DNA of 64,000 bases from a bacterium (GCA_024275575.1 JAJRYV010000117.1:62001-126000), one strand, 5' to 3'; positions 38,864 to 49,201 are shown, numbered from the stretch's first letter. The notes: generated by a model not told the origin, from the sequence alone. Numbers and translations are program-made.

Positions 38864-39879
38864 TTTTCATTCTGTAGATAATCGGTGATCGCTTCTGCGA
38901 CCATGAGGTGTCCGGTGGCCGTCGGGTGGCTGTCGCGAATACCTTTGACGGTCAGTTTTTTATAATCGAATTTATGCTCATGCAGAAAACGGCGGAAACG
39001 GGGAAACAGATTGATGTGCGCGATCTTCTGTTTTTTTAAAAACGTTAAAATATCCCGCTGCGCCGCACTCTCCGATTCCGGCGCCGCCAGTTGATAGGTC
39101 ATGGGAAAAACGATGACGAGCAACGGAATATCGGCATTTTTGAGTAGGGCATCCATTTCTGATAATTTTGCTTTCATTTCGCGCCAACGGGCCGTCTTAA
39201 TTTTTATATCGATATAGTTTGGGTGATAATCGAAAAACGCCAGTGCTGCACGCTCGAAAACTTCTTTCAGGGCCATCACCAGATAACTCTGCTTCAGCCA
39301 GGAAGTGTAACTTTTTGGAACCGGCGCAGCCGATGTTTCAGCGAATTTCTGCCGCCCGTCCGCGGTTTCGATGGCCGTGTTGCCGTCAGCATCATTGAAA
39401 ACAAAACCGAGCACGACGCGATCCGGTTTGTAATGCAAAACGATTTCCTGTAATTGAGAGAATTCCTGCCAGGTATTATAACCCGGCACACCGAAATTCA
39501 GCACCTCAAGGCTATCGTTGGCTGCGAGCCGTTGTTGCAGCAATGCAGGGTAAATTTTGTTTTTATCGTAAATTCCCAATCCGAAACAGTGCGAATCACC
39601 GATGCAGGCAATGCGCTGTACACCGCCGGTTTTTTCCACTGAAAACGACGGGCCGCGGAACCCAGCCGCGTTGATGCTGTATTTTTCAGATTGAAAACCC
39701 GGGGTTAATTCCCAGCCCAGACCGGGGATCGAACTCCTGCGTAAAAGCCGCGCTTCCGCCGCCGGCGAGCCTTTTTGCTGAATAAAACGCAGCCCCCATT
39801 CGCAAAGCAACAGCATAAAAACAACAGAAAAGCTAAAAAGAAAAAAAACGGCGATTTTATTTTTCACGGTTGTCTGCAT
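38860..39879 (-). CDS. SGNH/GDSL-like hydrolase, membrane-anchored
   Basis: Blocks IACIGDSHCFGLGI, NFGVPGYNTWQE, DSHPTATGHLMVAEAI; N-terminal TM. Confidence 0.82.
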   Translation of the reverse strand: MQTTVKNKIAVFFLFSFSVVFMLLLCEWGLRFIQQKGSPAAEARLLRRSSIPGLGWELTPGFQSEKYSINAAGFRGPSFSVEKTGGVQRIACIGDSHCFGLGIYDKNKIYPALLQQRLAANDSLEVLNFGVPGYNTWQEFSQLQEIVLHYKPDRVVLGFVFNDADGNTAIETADGRQKFAETSAAPVPKSYTSWLKQSYLVMALKEVFERAALAFFDYHPNYIDIKIKTARWREMKAKLSEMDALLKNADIPLLVIVFPMTYQLAAPESESAAQRDILTFLKKQKIAHINLFPRFRRFLHEHKFDYKKLTVKGIRDSHPTATGHLMVAEAITDYLQNEK

Positions 39880-39900
39880 ATAGTTGAAGAAGAAACTCAA

Positions 39901-40776
39901 TTATTGCCGCACTGGTATGGAGGCGACATCAGCCACTTTTTCAATCCATATCCATTGATTCATTTTTTTTTGCCACCAGTCCAGCGACCGGCTCACCGTT
40001 TTCACACCGCTGCCGAGAACGGCGACCGCTGTGCGCAAATTGACGACAAAACCGAACAAGCGGTCTTTTTCCCAGAATTCGTCCTTTGCAGCCTGACGAA
40101 TAAATTGATCGAGCCATAAACCACTGAGGTGGGCAGGCGCCCTGGAGAAATCCTGCAAAAGGAAATAGGCCGGCGTAGTGCCGAGATAAAGCGGATTTTG
40201 TACTGAATAAACGAATGGGCCGTTCGATTGCTTTTGCGCTATTGCCGCTAACAAAACCCGCGCTCGGGCATAATTATAATGCGACAAAACCCAGTCGACT
40301 TGTTGTTCGACTTCGCGTGTTTCAAAATCTTCGGGTGCAATATCGGTCACCGGAACATAGGTGACGTTAAGATATTTACGTTCGACAAATTCCTCAATAT
40401 CTGCAAAAGGCGATACTTTTTGTAAAAAAGCGGCGAGCAGCGCCTGGTATTTTTCTCTCGTTTCCGCTGTCGGCGGTACTTCAAAAAGCAGGTAGCTGTA
40501 GAGCCCGAAACCCGTTTCCTCCGGCTGTTGCACAATGAGAAAATTGCGCACGGTGAGGCGATTTTCAGGTTTCACAGCTTTCGGCTCTCCGGATGCAGCG
40601 CCCTGCGTATCTCCCGGTTTAAGCGGCTGTACATCTTTATCGGCGGGTTCGTATTCAGCGTCTTTCGGGTTTAATCCGCCCATATTTCGCACCGACCGTG
40701 AAGTATAAATCCCGGCCAAAAAGATGAGCACAAAAATGCCCGTAATCATTAAAATGTATTTTAGAAATCGTGGCAT
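39901..40776 (-). CDS. Membrane-anchored protein of unknown function in polysaccharide island
   Basis: ~291 aa from ATG at 40776 (MPRFLKYILMITGIFVLIFLAGIY); no family recognised. Confidence 0.65.
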   Translation of the reverse strand: MPRFLKYILMITGIFVLIFLAGIYTSRSVRNMGGLNPKDAEYEPADKDVQPLKPGDTQGAASGEPKAVKPENRLTVRNFLIVQQPEETGFGLYSYLLFEVPPTAETREKYQALLAAFLQKVSPFADIEEFVERKYLNVTYVPVTDIAPEDFETREVEQQVDWVLSHYNYARARVLLAAIAQKQSNGPFVYSVQNPLYLGTTPAYFLLQDFSRAPAHLSGLWLDQFIRQAAKDEFWEKDRLFGFVVNLRTAVAVLGSGVKTVSRSLDWWQKKMNQWIWIEKVADVASIPVRQ

Positions 40777-40777
40777 A

Positions 40778-40984
40778 TTATTCCCCGTTTTGCTTTCGCA
40801 GGTGCCTGATTTGTCTTCTTTTAACCCAAAAAACGAGAATCGCCACAAAAGCGACCACGGCGATCATTTCTGATTCATTCAGTGGATAATCAGGCAGCAG
40901 CCATTTAAAAACAGCCCAGATGAGCAGGCAGGCAACAAAGAGAATTATAACGAAAAACTTCACGTCCTGTATCCTGTTTTTCAA
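40778..40984 (-). CDS. Small two-TM membrane protein, unknown function
   Basis: 68 aa, two hydrophobic helices and basic tail; ends 1 nt before the next CDS; start codon uncertain (TTG or downstream GTG). Confidence 0.55.
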   Translation of the reverse strand: MKNRIQDVKFFVIILFVACLLIWAVFKWLLPDYPLNESEMIAVVAFVAILVFWVKRRQIRHLRKQNGE

Positions 40985-41000
40985 AAATTTATGAGGTTAC

Positions 41001-42485
41001 TTATTCGGCGCCGTAAACAGCATCTTCGAATATTCTTTTTATAGCTCCGGCGGCGTTGCGCGGGCACAACGCCAACCGGGAAATACCCCGCAGAACAGCC
41101 TGAAAATGCGCCAGGCTGAACACGACAGCTTTTGATCCTGACGCGAAAATATGCCAATAATATAAACACTGAACCATAAGAATTGCGACCTCTATTTTGC
41201 GGTCACTCAAATTATTTCCACATTTACCGGCTGCCGCAACGATATTGTCCCAGCTTGCCACTGTTATTTTTTTCTCCGCAACGCCTCTTTCATAATCGAC
41301 GGTACGCGGATAGGGTACGGTTACCGAGGTGATTTTAAAGCGAATGCCGATCTTTTTCAGCATTTTTGCCGATTGCCAAATCTGAGCGGCCGTTTGCCCC
41401 GGCAGTCCGGCGAGGTGGCCGGATTCCAGCTTGATACCGGCATTTTTAAGCAACTCGACTTGCTGCCGCACCTGCTGCAGTTTGATGTTTTTTACACTAT
41501 CCATCAACCCGGCATGAGCGGTTTCAATACCGGCTTCAACTCGGTGACAACCGGCACGGCTCATCAAATCGATCAGCCGTTCATCGAGCAGGTCGATGCG
41601 GGTCTGACACGACCAACGCAGATCATATTTTCGTGTGATAAGCCCCAGCAGCAATCCTTCAGTTGCGCGGCGTTTTATACCAAAGCTCAAATCGCCAAAA
41701 AACAAATAATTGATTTTGTATTTACTGACCAGTAAATCGATTTCTGCAAGGATCCGCGAGACTGAAAAATGGCGCACTTTGCGGCCATACATGGAAAGAT
41801 TGCAAAAGCTACAAGCGAAGGGGCAACCACGGGTGGTCTCGATGAAAGCGAAACGGTGGCCGGGATCATTTATCCGCGAGTAAAAATGATGCTGATACCG
41901 GTGCATGGGTAATAAATCGTAGGCCGGTTGCGGCAAGCTGTTCAAATCAGACACGTGTCGCTCATCGGCGAAATGCACGACATCGTCCAGGATGCGGGCG
42001 GAAATTCCGGGTACGTCCTCGAAGGGACGCTGCTGCACTACCCGGTCGATAAAAGCATCGACGCCAGGTTCCGGTTCGCCGCGAATGATGTAATCGACTT
42101 CGGGAATTTCTTTGAGAAAATGTTCCGGCAACAATGTCGGGTGCGGCCCGACGGCGAGCAGCAAACCTTCGTAGCCGGTTTTGCGCACAGTGGCGACAAA
42201 ATCCTTCTGCCGTTCGATGCAGGGATAAGGATTTTGCCAGCGATCCACCGGTTGGCTCATCAGCACCAGCACGCCGGGATTTTCTGCGATTATTATTTCG
42301 CTGAGGCAGCGGTTATCCCAGCCACAGGCATTGGCATCAAAAATGCGTACGGTGTGGCCTTTTAACCGCTGCATTTCCGCCATGATGGCGGTGACCGCCG
42401 GCGTCCACATGCGGTTGACTTTGTAAACCAGCCCCCTGCGAAAATGGCCCTGTTCGATAATTGCAAAAACGATTTTTAGTTTCAA
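41001..42485 (-). CDS. B12-binding domain radical SAM protein
   Basis: 494 aa; ETTRGCPFACSFCNLSMYG (CxxxCxxC), N-terminal cobalamin-binding Rossmann pattern, VEAGIETAHAGLMDSVKN. Confidence 0.9.
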   Translation of the reverse strand: MKLKIVFAIIEQGHFRRGLVYKVNRMWTPAVTAIMAEMQRLKGHTVRIFDANACGWDNRCLSEIIIAENPGVLVLMSQPVDRWQNPYPCIERQKDFVATVRKTGYEGLLLAVGPHPTLLPEHFLKEIPEVDYIIRGEPEPGVDAFIDRVVQQRPFEDVPGISARILDDVVHFADERHVSDLNSLPQPAYDLLPMHRYQHHFYSRINDPGHRFAFIETTRGCPFACSFCNLSMYGRKVRHFSVSRILAEIDLLVSKYKINYLFFGDLSFGIKRRATEGLLLGLITRKYDLRWSCQTRIDLLDERLIDLMSRAGCHRVEAGIETAHAGLMDSVKNIKLQQVRQQVELLKNAGIKLESGHLAGLPGQTAAQIWQSAKMLKKIGIRFKITSVTVPYPRTVDYERGVAEKKITVASWDNIVAAAGKCGNNLSDRKIEVAILMVQCLYYWHIFASGSKAVVFSLAHFQAVLRGISRLALCPRNAAGAIKRIFEDAVYGAE

Positions 42486-44551
42486 TTGCTGTTTTGTTTC
42501 CTGTTTAAAGCAAATTCAATTGCCGCATCAAAACCGGCAAGAGATTTTTCCAGCGGCCAGTTTTTGATGCTTTGCAGCGCCTTGTGCTGAAGATTGCGGC
42601 AATACTTTTCGTCGTGCAGCAATTTATCGAGAATTTTCGCCAGCGCACTGCTGTCCTTTTCCGGAAAAATCAAGCCGTTGATTTCATGCTGAATCAGTCC
42701 GCCCTGTCCCGCGCCCACAGCGTCGCTGAGAACGATAGCACAGGACTGGCACATGGCCTCATTGACCACAAACCCCCAGGGTTCCTTAAAACGCCCGGTG
42801 GTGATGGAGGGCAACACAAAAACATCGGCAAGCGCGTAATATTTATATAGTTGCGCATTTTCGACGTAGGGCAGGAGCAGTCCATTTACCTCATTTTTAA
42901 ATGTAGTACGCAGTTTTTCTTCCATCTTCCCCGCACCGATAATCAGCAAACTTACTTCTGCCGGGTCGAGTTTTGAAAAGGCCGCGAGCAATGTTTCAAG
43001 GCCTTTTTCTTCGACCAGCCTGCCGATAAAAAGGATGACTTTTGCGGTTCTGATGCCCAGTTCGCTGCGCAATTTTTCGATTTCAGCAGCCGGAAAGTGA
43101 TGCAAAAAAAGTGTGGTATCGTGTGCCTGATAAGCCGGAAATATTTTTTGCCGGTCAATACTTTTCTGCCTCAGATAATGCGTAACATGGTCGCCGTAAA
43201 CCACGATGGCATCCGATTTTTTGTAGATGAAATCGACCAGTGGCCAGGCTGCCTTGTGAAATCTGGTTTGCAAATCGTGCCACAGACCGGTCCATAAAAT
43301 AAAAGGCAGGCCGTGAATTTTTGCTGCGACAAATGACAGTAGCAGTGGCAACGGGTCGTTGATGCATTTGATGATAATATCCGATTTTCGCCGGAAAATC
43401 AGTGGCAGTAATCCCGGCGTCAGGCGCAAATGGGGCGCGAGCTTCAAACCCTTGAGGTAGCGTCCATCGAATTCACCCAGGGCTTTGCTGCCCAAGCCGT
43501 CGTAGTAGTTTTCATCTCCCGCAGAGAAAAAGAGAAACTCAATGTCATATTTTTTCGCCAGCTCTTCGAAGAGTTTACGGCGGTAATGGGTGCAGACATT
43601 GAAAATAAATTTAATGCGCGTTGCATTTCTTTTCGGGCGGTATTCCTCGAATTTCACGTTAAAAATACCACAGAGGTGTCCGGTTTGCACAAGTATTTTT
43701 TGTAAGCGACGGACGAAATAGCGCCGCCCGAGTAAAGATTCAAATGGCAAGATAAGCGAAAATACCACTATACCTGCCGTCGATTTAAAGAACCGGTTAA
43801 AACTCTGCCCCTTGCCGCTGTGCAGTTTTTTACGAATTTTCGTATAGCTGAGCCCACCGCGGAATGCACGCCGCAATAACCAGCGAATATTCACGCGTTC
43901 ACAGGGAAAATACTCCCGGACAAGCGCACCATCGCAGCAGAAAAAAAGATGGCCGTCATTCTGCATGCGGGCGAACAGTTCCACATCGCTGCCGCCGAGA
44001 CGGCCAAATGCCGGGTCGAAGCGGTAGGGCGCCAGACATTCACGTCGGATAAAAGCATTGCTCGTGCGGGTTTGCGCATAAGTCAGGCGGGCGCCATCGG
44101 CCGGGCGCGGACGTTGAAAACAGTCTTCCCCCTTCAGCCAATGTCTCACATCGGATTCGAACTGCGGCAGTACCGGGCCGAAAAAACCGGCAGCGGAAAT
44201 TTTCCGGCTCATTTGCCAAAAATTTGCCAGCCAATCGCGTTCAGCTTCTTCGTCATCATCGATGAAGGCCAGCCATTTACCACGCGCAAGCTGCAGCGCT
44301 TTATTGCGTGCGTGTGATATGTTTTGCCGCGGCTCGATGCTATATTTTAGCGGAATTTCCGCCCGCCCGGTTATCTGCAGAGCCGGTTTACCGCTGCCCT
44401 GCACGTCATTATCAACGATGATTATTTCGCATTTCAAATGGGCTGCCGCAGTTTGATTGTGCAGGCTGGCCAAAAGCCTGCGGAGCCCCTGCGGGCGTTG
44501 ATACGTCGCGATGCAGATGGAAATATCCGGAGTAAAGTCTTTTTTGTCCAA
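42482..44551 (-). CDS. Bifunctional glycosyltransferase: GT2 domain fused to GT4 domain
   Basis: 689 aa; N-term ISICIATYQRPQGLRRLLASL...WLAFIDDDEEAERDWL (GT2); C-term ILFIGRLVEEKGLETLLAAF...GFVVNEAMCQSCAIVLSDAVGAGQGGLI (GT4). Confidence 0.88.
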   Translation of the reverse strand: MDKKDFTPDISICIATYQRPQGLRRLLASLHNQTAAAHLKCEIIIVDNDVQGSGKPALQITGRAEIPLKYSIEPRQNISHARNKALQLARGKWLAFIDDDEEAERDWLANFWQMSRKISAAGFFGPVLPQFESDVRHWLKGEDCFQRPRPADGARLTYAQTRTSNAFIRRECLAPYRFDPAFGRLGGSDVELFARMQNDGHLFFCCDGALVREYFPCERVNIRWLLRRAFRGGLSYTKIRKKLHSGKGQSFNRFFKSTAGIVVFSLILPFESLLGRRYFVRRLQKILVQTGHLCGIFNVKFEEYRPKRNATRIKFIFNVCTHYRRKLFEELAKKYDIEFLFFSAGDENYYDGLGSKALGEFDGRYLKGLKLAPHLRLTPGLLPLIFRRKSDIIIKCINDPLPLLLSFVAAKIHGLPFILWTGLWHDLQTRFHKAAWPLVDFIYKKSDAIVVYGDHVTHYLRQKSIDRQKIFPAYQAHDTTLFLHHFPAAEIEKLRSELGIRTAKVILFIGRLVEEKGLETLLAAFSKLDPAEVSLLIIGAGKMEEKLRTTFKNEVNGLLLPYVENAQLYKYYALADVFVLPSITTGRFKEPWGFVVNEAMCQSCAIVLSDAVGAGQGGLIQHEINGLIFPEKDSSALAKILDKLLHDEKYCRNLQHKALQSIKNWPLEKSLAGFDAAIEFALNRKQNSN

Positions 44552-44554
44552 GTT

Positions 44555-45895
44555 TCAGGCTCGCGTTTTTTCGTTTGCCGATGGCTCCGGGGTGTTGGCG
44601 GCAAAATCACGGTGGGCGGCGATACAGGCCATGATCAGCACCACCAGCCAGCCGAGACTGGAGCTACGGCAAAAACTCGTTTCAACGTAATTATTGAGAA
44701 TTTGCGCCAGCATCATAAAAAAGCAAACAACGCCCAGTTCTGTCTCCCGCAACATCAGACGCCATGATTGACGCGTCGATTTGATGATAAAAAAAAGAAA
44801 AATCAGCGCACCGGCAACGCCGAGTTCGTTGAGAATATCGAGATAGCCATTGTGCGCTTGCCCCGGGTCCCAGCCCAATTGCTGAATCAGGTGGCCGGCG
44901 ATATCATTGCTGCTGATCCAGAAACTGTTGTAACCCGAACCGAAGACGGTTTGGGCGCCGATATTTTCGGTAAACGCTTTCCACAAAATCGTGCGTCCGG
45001 TGAACGAAGTATCACGCTGCAAGGTGGAAAAAACCATTTCATCGAGGCTGGCGTTTTGGAAATTCAGCATCCAAAACAAAATGAGAAGTACGGGAATGGG
45101 CAACAACAGGATTTTGATTTCCCGACGCAGAGGGAATTTGAAAACAGCCCACCAACTGAAAATGATCAAAAAAATCACCAGCGCCGTCTTGCTGTTGCTT
45201 TTGAGCAGCAGCATAAAGGCCGTCGTTAAAATGATCAGAGTATAAAACCTGGTTTTCGCGGATTTTGCCTCCGAGAGCGCGGGCAGCCATAATATCATCG
45301 CCAGCACAGTAACTTGCCCGAGAATGTTTTTATGGGAAAAAATGCCACGCCAAGCACCGGTTGCCGGTTCGATTGTCATCGCCGGGCGAATAAAAGCGGC
45401 AAGTATCGAGGCGAGTAAAGCGGTCGCAAAAAGAAACCGTAATAGCGTGAGTATTTTCTTGGGTGAATCCGCAGGCAGCAACGCGCACCAGATCACCAGA
45501 AGAAAGCCGGCAAATTGCGCCCAGCGCTTGAATGCGACAGCGGGCGAGGAAGCCCAGAGCACGGTGAGCCCGGTATAGATGACCAGCAGTACCAGCATTT
45601 TATTTTCATTGACGAACTGCTTCGTCGCACCGCGGCATCGCAGCAAAGCGAAACCGGCGAGCAAAAACGCCAGGCTGAAAATGATGCGCTTGTTCATATC
45701 GCCCATAGCCTGCAATTGCATTTTAGTCATACCGGTTCCGAGACGGGGCGAGGGCATAAAAAGCACGAATGCAATGATCATCAACAGCGGCAGAAAATGC
45801 AGCAGCGGTAGCCACTCTCTGCGCATTTGCAGTAAAAAACTCTGCCCCGCCGGAGGCAAATCGTCATGTGTTTTTTTTGGATGAATTGAAGCCAA
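44555..45895 (-). CDS. O-antigen ligase/polymerase (Wzy_C) family protein
   Basis: 446 aa polytopic; LGWDPGQAHNGYLDILNELGVAGALIFLFFI. Confidence 0.85.
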   Translation of the reverse strand: MASIHPKKTHDDLPPAGQSFLLQMRREWLPLLHFLPLLMIIAFVLFMPSPRLGTGMTKMQLQAMGDMNKRIIFSLAFLLAGFALLRCRGATKQFVNENKMLVLLVIYTGLTVLWASSPAVAFKRWAQFAGFLLVIWCALLPADSPKKILTLLRFLFATALLASILAAFIRPAMTIEPATGAWRGIFSHKNILGQVTVLAMILWLPALSEAKSAKTRFYTLIILTTAFMLLLKSNSKTALVIFLIIFSWWAVFKFPLRREIKILLLPIPVLLILFWMLNFQNASLDEMVFSTLQRDTSFTGRTILWKAFTENIGAQTVFGSGYNSFWISSNDIAGHLIQQLGWDPGQAHNGYLDILNELGVAGALIFLFFIIKSTRQSWRLMLRETELGVVCFFMMLAQILNNYVETSFCRSSSLGWLVVLIMACIAAHRDFAANTPEPSANEKTRA

Positions 45896-45917
45896 TGCTG
45901 ATCTCGGTCATGTTCAC

Positions 45918-45963
45918 AAAGCGTCCTTGCTGAGCTCAATGCATCCTCAGCGGGAGGCTTTTA
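45918..45963. repeat. Intergenic hairpin related to the CTCAGCGAG dispersed repeat
   Basis: AAAGCGTCCTTGCTGAG-CTCAATGCATC-CTCAGCGGGAGGCTTTT inverted repeat. Confidence 0.55.
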
Positions 45964-45992
45964 CGCAATATTTTTTAGTTAAAGATAGGGGT

Positions 45993-46844
45993 TCACTCCC
46001 GCGTCGTCCTGCTGCGAATCCGACGACGTGAGGCGCGCCATTTCACCCCGACTTCCCGCATAATCGCCAGGATAAACAAAGGGTTGTAAATCAGATAGCG
46101 CATCCACAGACGGCGTGGTTCGTATAACAGGCGAAAGAGCCATTCGAAGCCGTGATTGCGCATAATCGGGGCGGCCTGTTTTTTGGTGCCGGCGTGAAAC
46201 TCGAAAGCTGCGCCAACCGCCGCGAGCACCGGTGTTTGCAATCGCGGGCGCATTTTCGCCATCCATTTTTCCTGTTTCGGGCTACCGATGGCGATCCACA
46301 GCACATCGGCCTGGGCCGCGTTTATTTCAGCGATATGGGTTTCTTCCTCAGCCGCTGTCAGCGCCCGGAAAGGCGGAGAGATTTTGCCGGCGATTTGCAG
46401 AGTGGGAAAATGCCGCAACAAGTTTTTTTCGAGGGAATCGAGAACGCGTTTATCGCTGCCGTAAAAAAAATGCCGGTAACCCGCATTTTCGCTCAGCGCA
46501 CAAAGTTTCAAAAACAAATCCGGCCCGTAAACTCTTGTTTGCAAAGGGGTATCGGTAAACCTGGATAACCACACCAGTGGCATACCGTCGGCGACGGACA
46601 GGGTGAAATTTTCAATGGCACGATTGAGTTCGGCATCAAACTGTGAGCACATGATGGTGTAGACATTGGTGAAGCCAACAGACATCGCCGAGCGGTCACG
46701 AATCGCGGTCTCGATTCTGGCGATGGTTTGGGCATAATTCACGAGATCGATGCGTGTACCGAGCACTTCGGCGGTGCGTGGCTGGTTTCCCTGAAAAATT
46801 CCTCTTGCGGCAATCGATTCGAATGGAGTATCCTGGCTAATCAT
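45993..46844 (-). CDS. WecB/TagA/CpsF family glycosyltransferase
   Basis: 283 aa; GTRIDLVNYAQTIARIE, NVYTIMCSQFDAELNRAIENFTLSVADGMPLVWLSRF, RVYGPDLFLKLC, WIAIGSPKQEKWM, AVGAAFEFHAGTKKQAAPIMRNHGFEWLFRLLYEP. Confidence 0.95.
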   Translation of the reverse strand: MISQDTPFESIAARGIFQGNQPRTAEVLGTRIDLVNYAQTIARIETAIRDRSAMSVGFTNVYTIMCSQFDAELNRAIENFTLSVADGMPLVWLSRFTDTPLQTRVYGPDLFLKLCALSENAGYRHFFYGSDKRVLDSLEKNLLRHFPTLQIAGKISPPFRALTAAEEETHIAEINAAQADVLWIAIGSPKQEKWMAKMRPRLQTPVLAAVGAAFEFHAGTKKQAAPIMRNHGFEWLFRLLYEPRRLWMRYLIYNPLFILAIMREVGVKWRASRRRIRSRTTRE

Positions 46845-48271
46845 CAGTTCCTGTGTAATTCTGAATGAATTCCTTCTCCGCCTAATAATGCGGCTGTAAC
46901 CCGTTGCATCGTCGATTGTTCTGCGTCTGGGTTTTCGACGGAATATTTATGTACGTAATGCGTGACAAAAGCAACGCTCAGGCCGCTGAACAATCCAACG
47001 AAAAGCGAGATAATAAAACCGATCCGCCGCTGCGGACGCGAATGGTGAATCGGTACCAGCGCCGGGCTGACGGTGAGCACCCGGATGCCGTGCTGCGCTT
47101 TTTCCATCGAAAGGCGGGCGTTATCGCGCTGGCGCAGAAGCATGGAATAGAGTTCACGCGTATCCGCGATACCGCGGGAAATTTGTGTCAATTTATAATC
47201 CGTGGTCGAAAGTTTCCTGATTGCAATGCGCACACTGTCCATCGCTATCTTTAATTTTTGTTCCTGCGATTCTAACACTTTGATGCTCGTCTCTTCCTGC
47301 TCAATGATGTCATTGATTTCTTTTAAAAACTTTTCCTCGGCTGAGGCGATGCGGCTTTCCACCTCGACGACTTCACTGTAAGTCGGTGAAAAATTACGTA
47401 ACAGCTCATCACGCTGTGTCTGTAAAGTATATAATTCCGTCTTTAATTTTGTTAAATATTCAGCCCGGCTGGGACTGTCGCTGATCTCGGTCGCCGGAAT
47501 GACGGTTTCCTTGCCTACCTGTACTTTCTCACGCATGATCGCCAGGCGCGATTCCTTGCCGATGCGTTTTGTCTGGAGGTTGTTCAAAATCGACTGGTAG
47601 TCCGAAAGTTTGGCCAACAGCAGCGTCCCCTGCGATTTCGGTTCTACCAATACCGCCGTATTTTTAAAGCCGCTTTGTTTTGATTCCAGGGCCTGCAGCC
47701 GCTTGTCTGCTTCCGCAAGCTGGTTTGAATAAAACTCGTAGGCCTCGGTTTCCCGGAACAGGTCAGTGCGGTATGTCCGATAGGATTTGATCACCTGTTC
47801 AAGAATTCGGGCGGCCACATCAGGAGCAAAGCTTTCATAACGCAAGCGCAGAACTGCGGAATTGCTCAATTGTGTGAGGCGAATATTCTCACGTAAATTC
47901 TCAATACATTCTTCGCGGACAAAACGCAGGTCTTTTTCATCGAGTGGTAAATCATCGGTGGTAAAATTATCGAGCCCGATAGCTGTGATGGTCATTTCGG
48001 CGACAGGCCGGCTTTTAATGATTTGTATTTCCGCATTGATCCAGTCGAGTTTGTCGAACAGATTGGGGATATTGACGCGAAAAAGCATCGCCTTTTCAGA
48101 GTCGTTTAGTTTCTCCAGCAAGATATCAGCCACAGATTCATATTTTTTCGGCATCAGCAGGAGAATGAGCACTCCCAATAATGTAATACCAGTCGTTATT
48201 GCGGCGATAAGTCGCTTGCGCTGAAAAATGATCGAGACAGCTTCGAGCAGGCGGCTGTTCCCTGTTTCCAT
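46844..48271 (-). CDS. Wzz/GumC-type polysaccharide chain-length determinant
   Basis: LLEAVSIIFQRKRLIAAITTGITLLGVLILLLMPKKYES, coiled-coil middle, C-term TM (ALVPIHHSRPQRRIGFIISLFVGLFSGLSVAFV); ATG at 48271 with AGGAG. Confidence 0.9.
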   Translation of the reverse strand: METGNSRLLEAVSIIFQRKRLIAAITTGITLLGVLILLLMPKKYESVADILLEKLNDSEKAMLFRVNIPNLFDKLDWINAEIQIIKSRPVAEMTITAIGLDNFTTDDLPLDEKDLRFVREECIENLRENIRLTQLSNSAVLRLRYESFAPDVAARILEQVIKSYRTYRTDLFRETEAYEFYSNQLAEADKRLQALESKQSGFKNTAVLVEPKSQGTLLLAKLSDYQSILNNLQTKRIGKESRLAIMREKVQVGKETVIPATEISDSPSRAEYLTKLKTELYTLQTQRDELLRNFSPTYSEVVEVESRIASAEEKFLKEINDIIEQEETSIKVLESQEQKLKIAMDSVRIAIRKLSTTDYKLTQISRGIADTRELYSMLLRQRDNARLSMEKAQHGIRVLTVSPALVPIHHSRPQRRIGFIISLFVGLFSGLSVAFVTHYVHKYSVENPDAEQSTMQRVTAALLGGEGIHSELHRN

Positions 48272-48490
48272 ATGAAACTCCTGGCTAAAATTGAAATTTT
48301 TTTGATACACCATGCCGGCGTATTATCATCAGGTGAAGTATCTCGTTCGGCAGCTCACGCACATTACTGCGGGCTTCATCTAAAAGTAACTGGAAACGCC
48401 GCAGTATCTTGCCTGCCGCAATGAATGGCTGGATTCTACAATTGACAAGCAAGAAGAAAATCTCGCCATGGATATGGCTGAACAGATACT

Positions 48491-49201
48491 TTACTGCCAG
48501 AGCAGAGCACGTACGTAAACATCGATCGGGGGTAAAATTGTGCTATAAAATTGACGCATAATCTTATTGGCATTGCCCAAAGTGGTGGCAGGGACAAATA
48601 TTAAATCGCGTGCCTGGACATATCCCAGTTTTTGCACCGCATTGCGTTTCGCAATCGGCCGCAGGTTGAGAAAAAACTCCTGTTTATCCGTCAGGCCATC
48701 ACCGCGGATCAGCAGGACATGGCTCAGTTTTGCCATATCCGTCGGCCCGCCGGCCACCGTCAACGCCTGCAGATAAGTCATTTCATTGTCGAGTGGATAC
48801 ACGCCAGGTTCATTCACCTCCCCGAATACAAAAACTTTCTGGCTGGCAAATTCTTTGACAAAAACTGTGACCTCGGGATCGATGACAAACGCTGTATAGG
48901 CTGTTGTGATGACGCTGTCGAGCTGGGCAGGCGTTAAACCGGCTGCGGTCACATCACCAATACGTTCGAGGGTAATACGTCCGTCCGGTCGCACGGTTTG
49001 CTCCCGGGAAAAACGTTCGTTTTTATAGAATTTCACTTCGATGATATCACCGCAGCCAAGGCGGTATGCCGGGAATGTTTTTACTGATGGGGCAACAGCG
49101 GTACGGTTCGTGGAGAGCGCAGGTGCGGAAACGCCGCAACCCGCTAAAAAATAAATCCCTGCAAGCAACAGAGTGGATAAGATATGCTTTTCGACCATCA
49201 T
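48491..49201 (-). CDS. Polysaccharide export outer membrane lipoprotein (Wza/KpsD-like, SLBB)
   Basis: 236 aa; lipobox FLAGC; YRLGCGDIIEVKFYKNERFSREQTVRPDGRITLERIGDVTAAGLTPAQLDSVI...VFVFGEVNEPGVYPLDNEMTYLQALTVAGG. Confidence 0.95.
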   Translation of the reverse strand: MMVEKHILSTLLLAGIYFLAGCGVSAPALSTNRTAVAPSVKTFPAYRLGCGDIIEVKFYKNERFSREQTVRPDGRITLERIGDVTAAGLTPAQLDSVITTAYTAFVIDPEVTVFVKEFASQKVFVFGEVNEPGVYPLDNEMTYLQALTVAGGPTDMAKLSHVLLIRGDGLTDKQEFFLNLRPIAKRNAVQKLGYVQARDLIFVPATTLGNANKIMRQFYSTILPPIDVYVRALLWQ

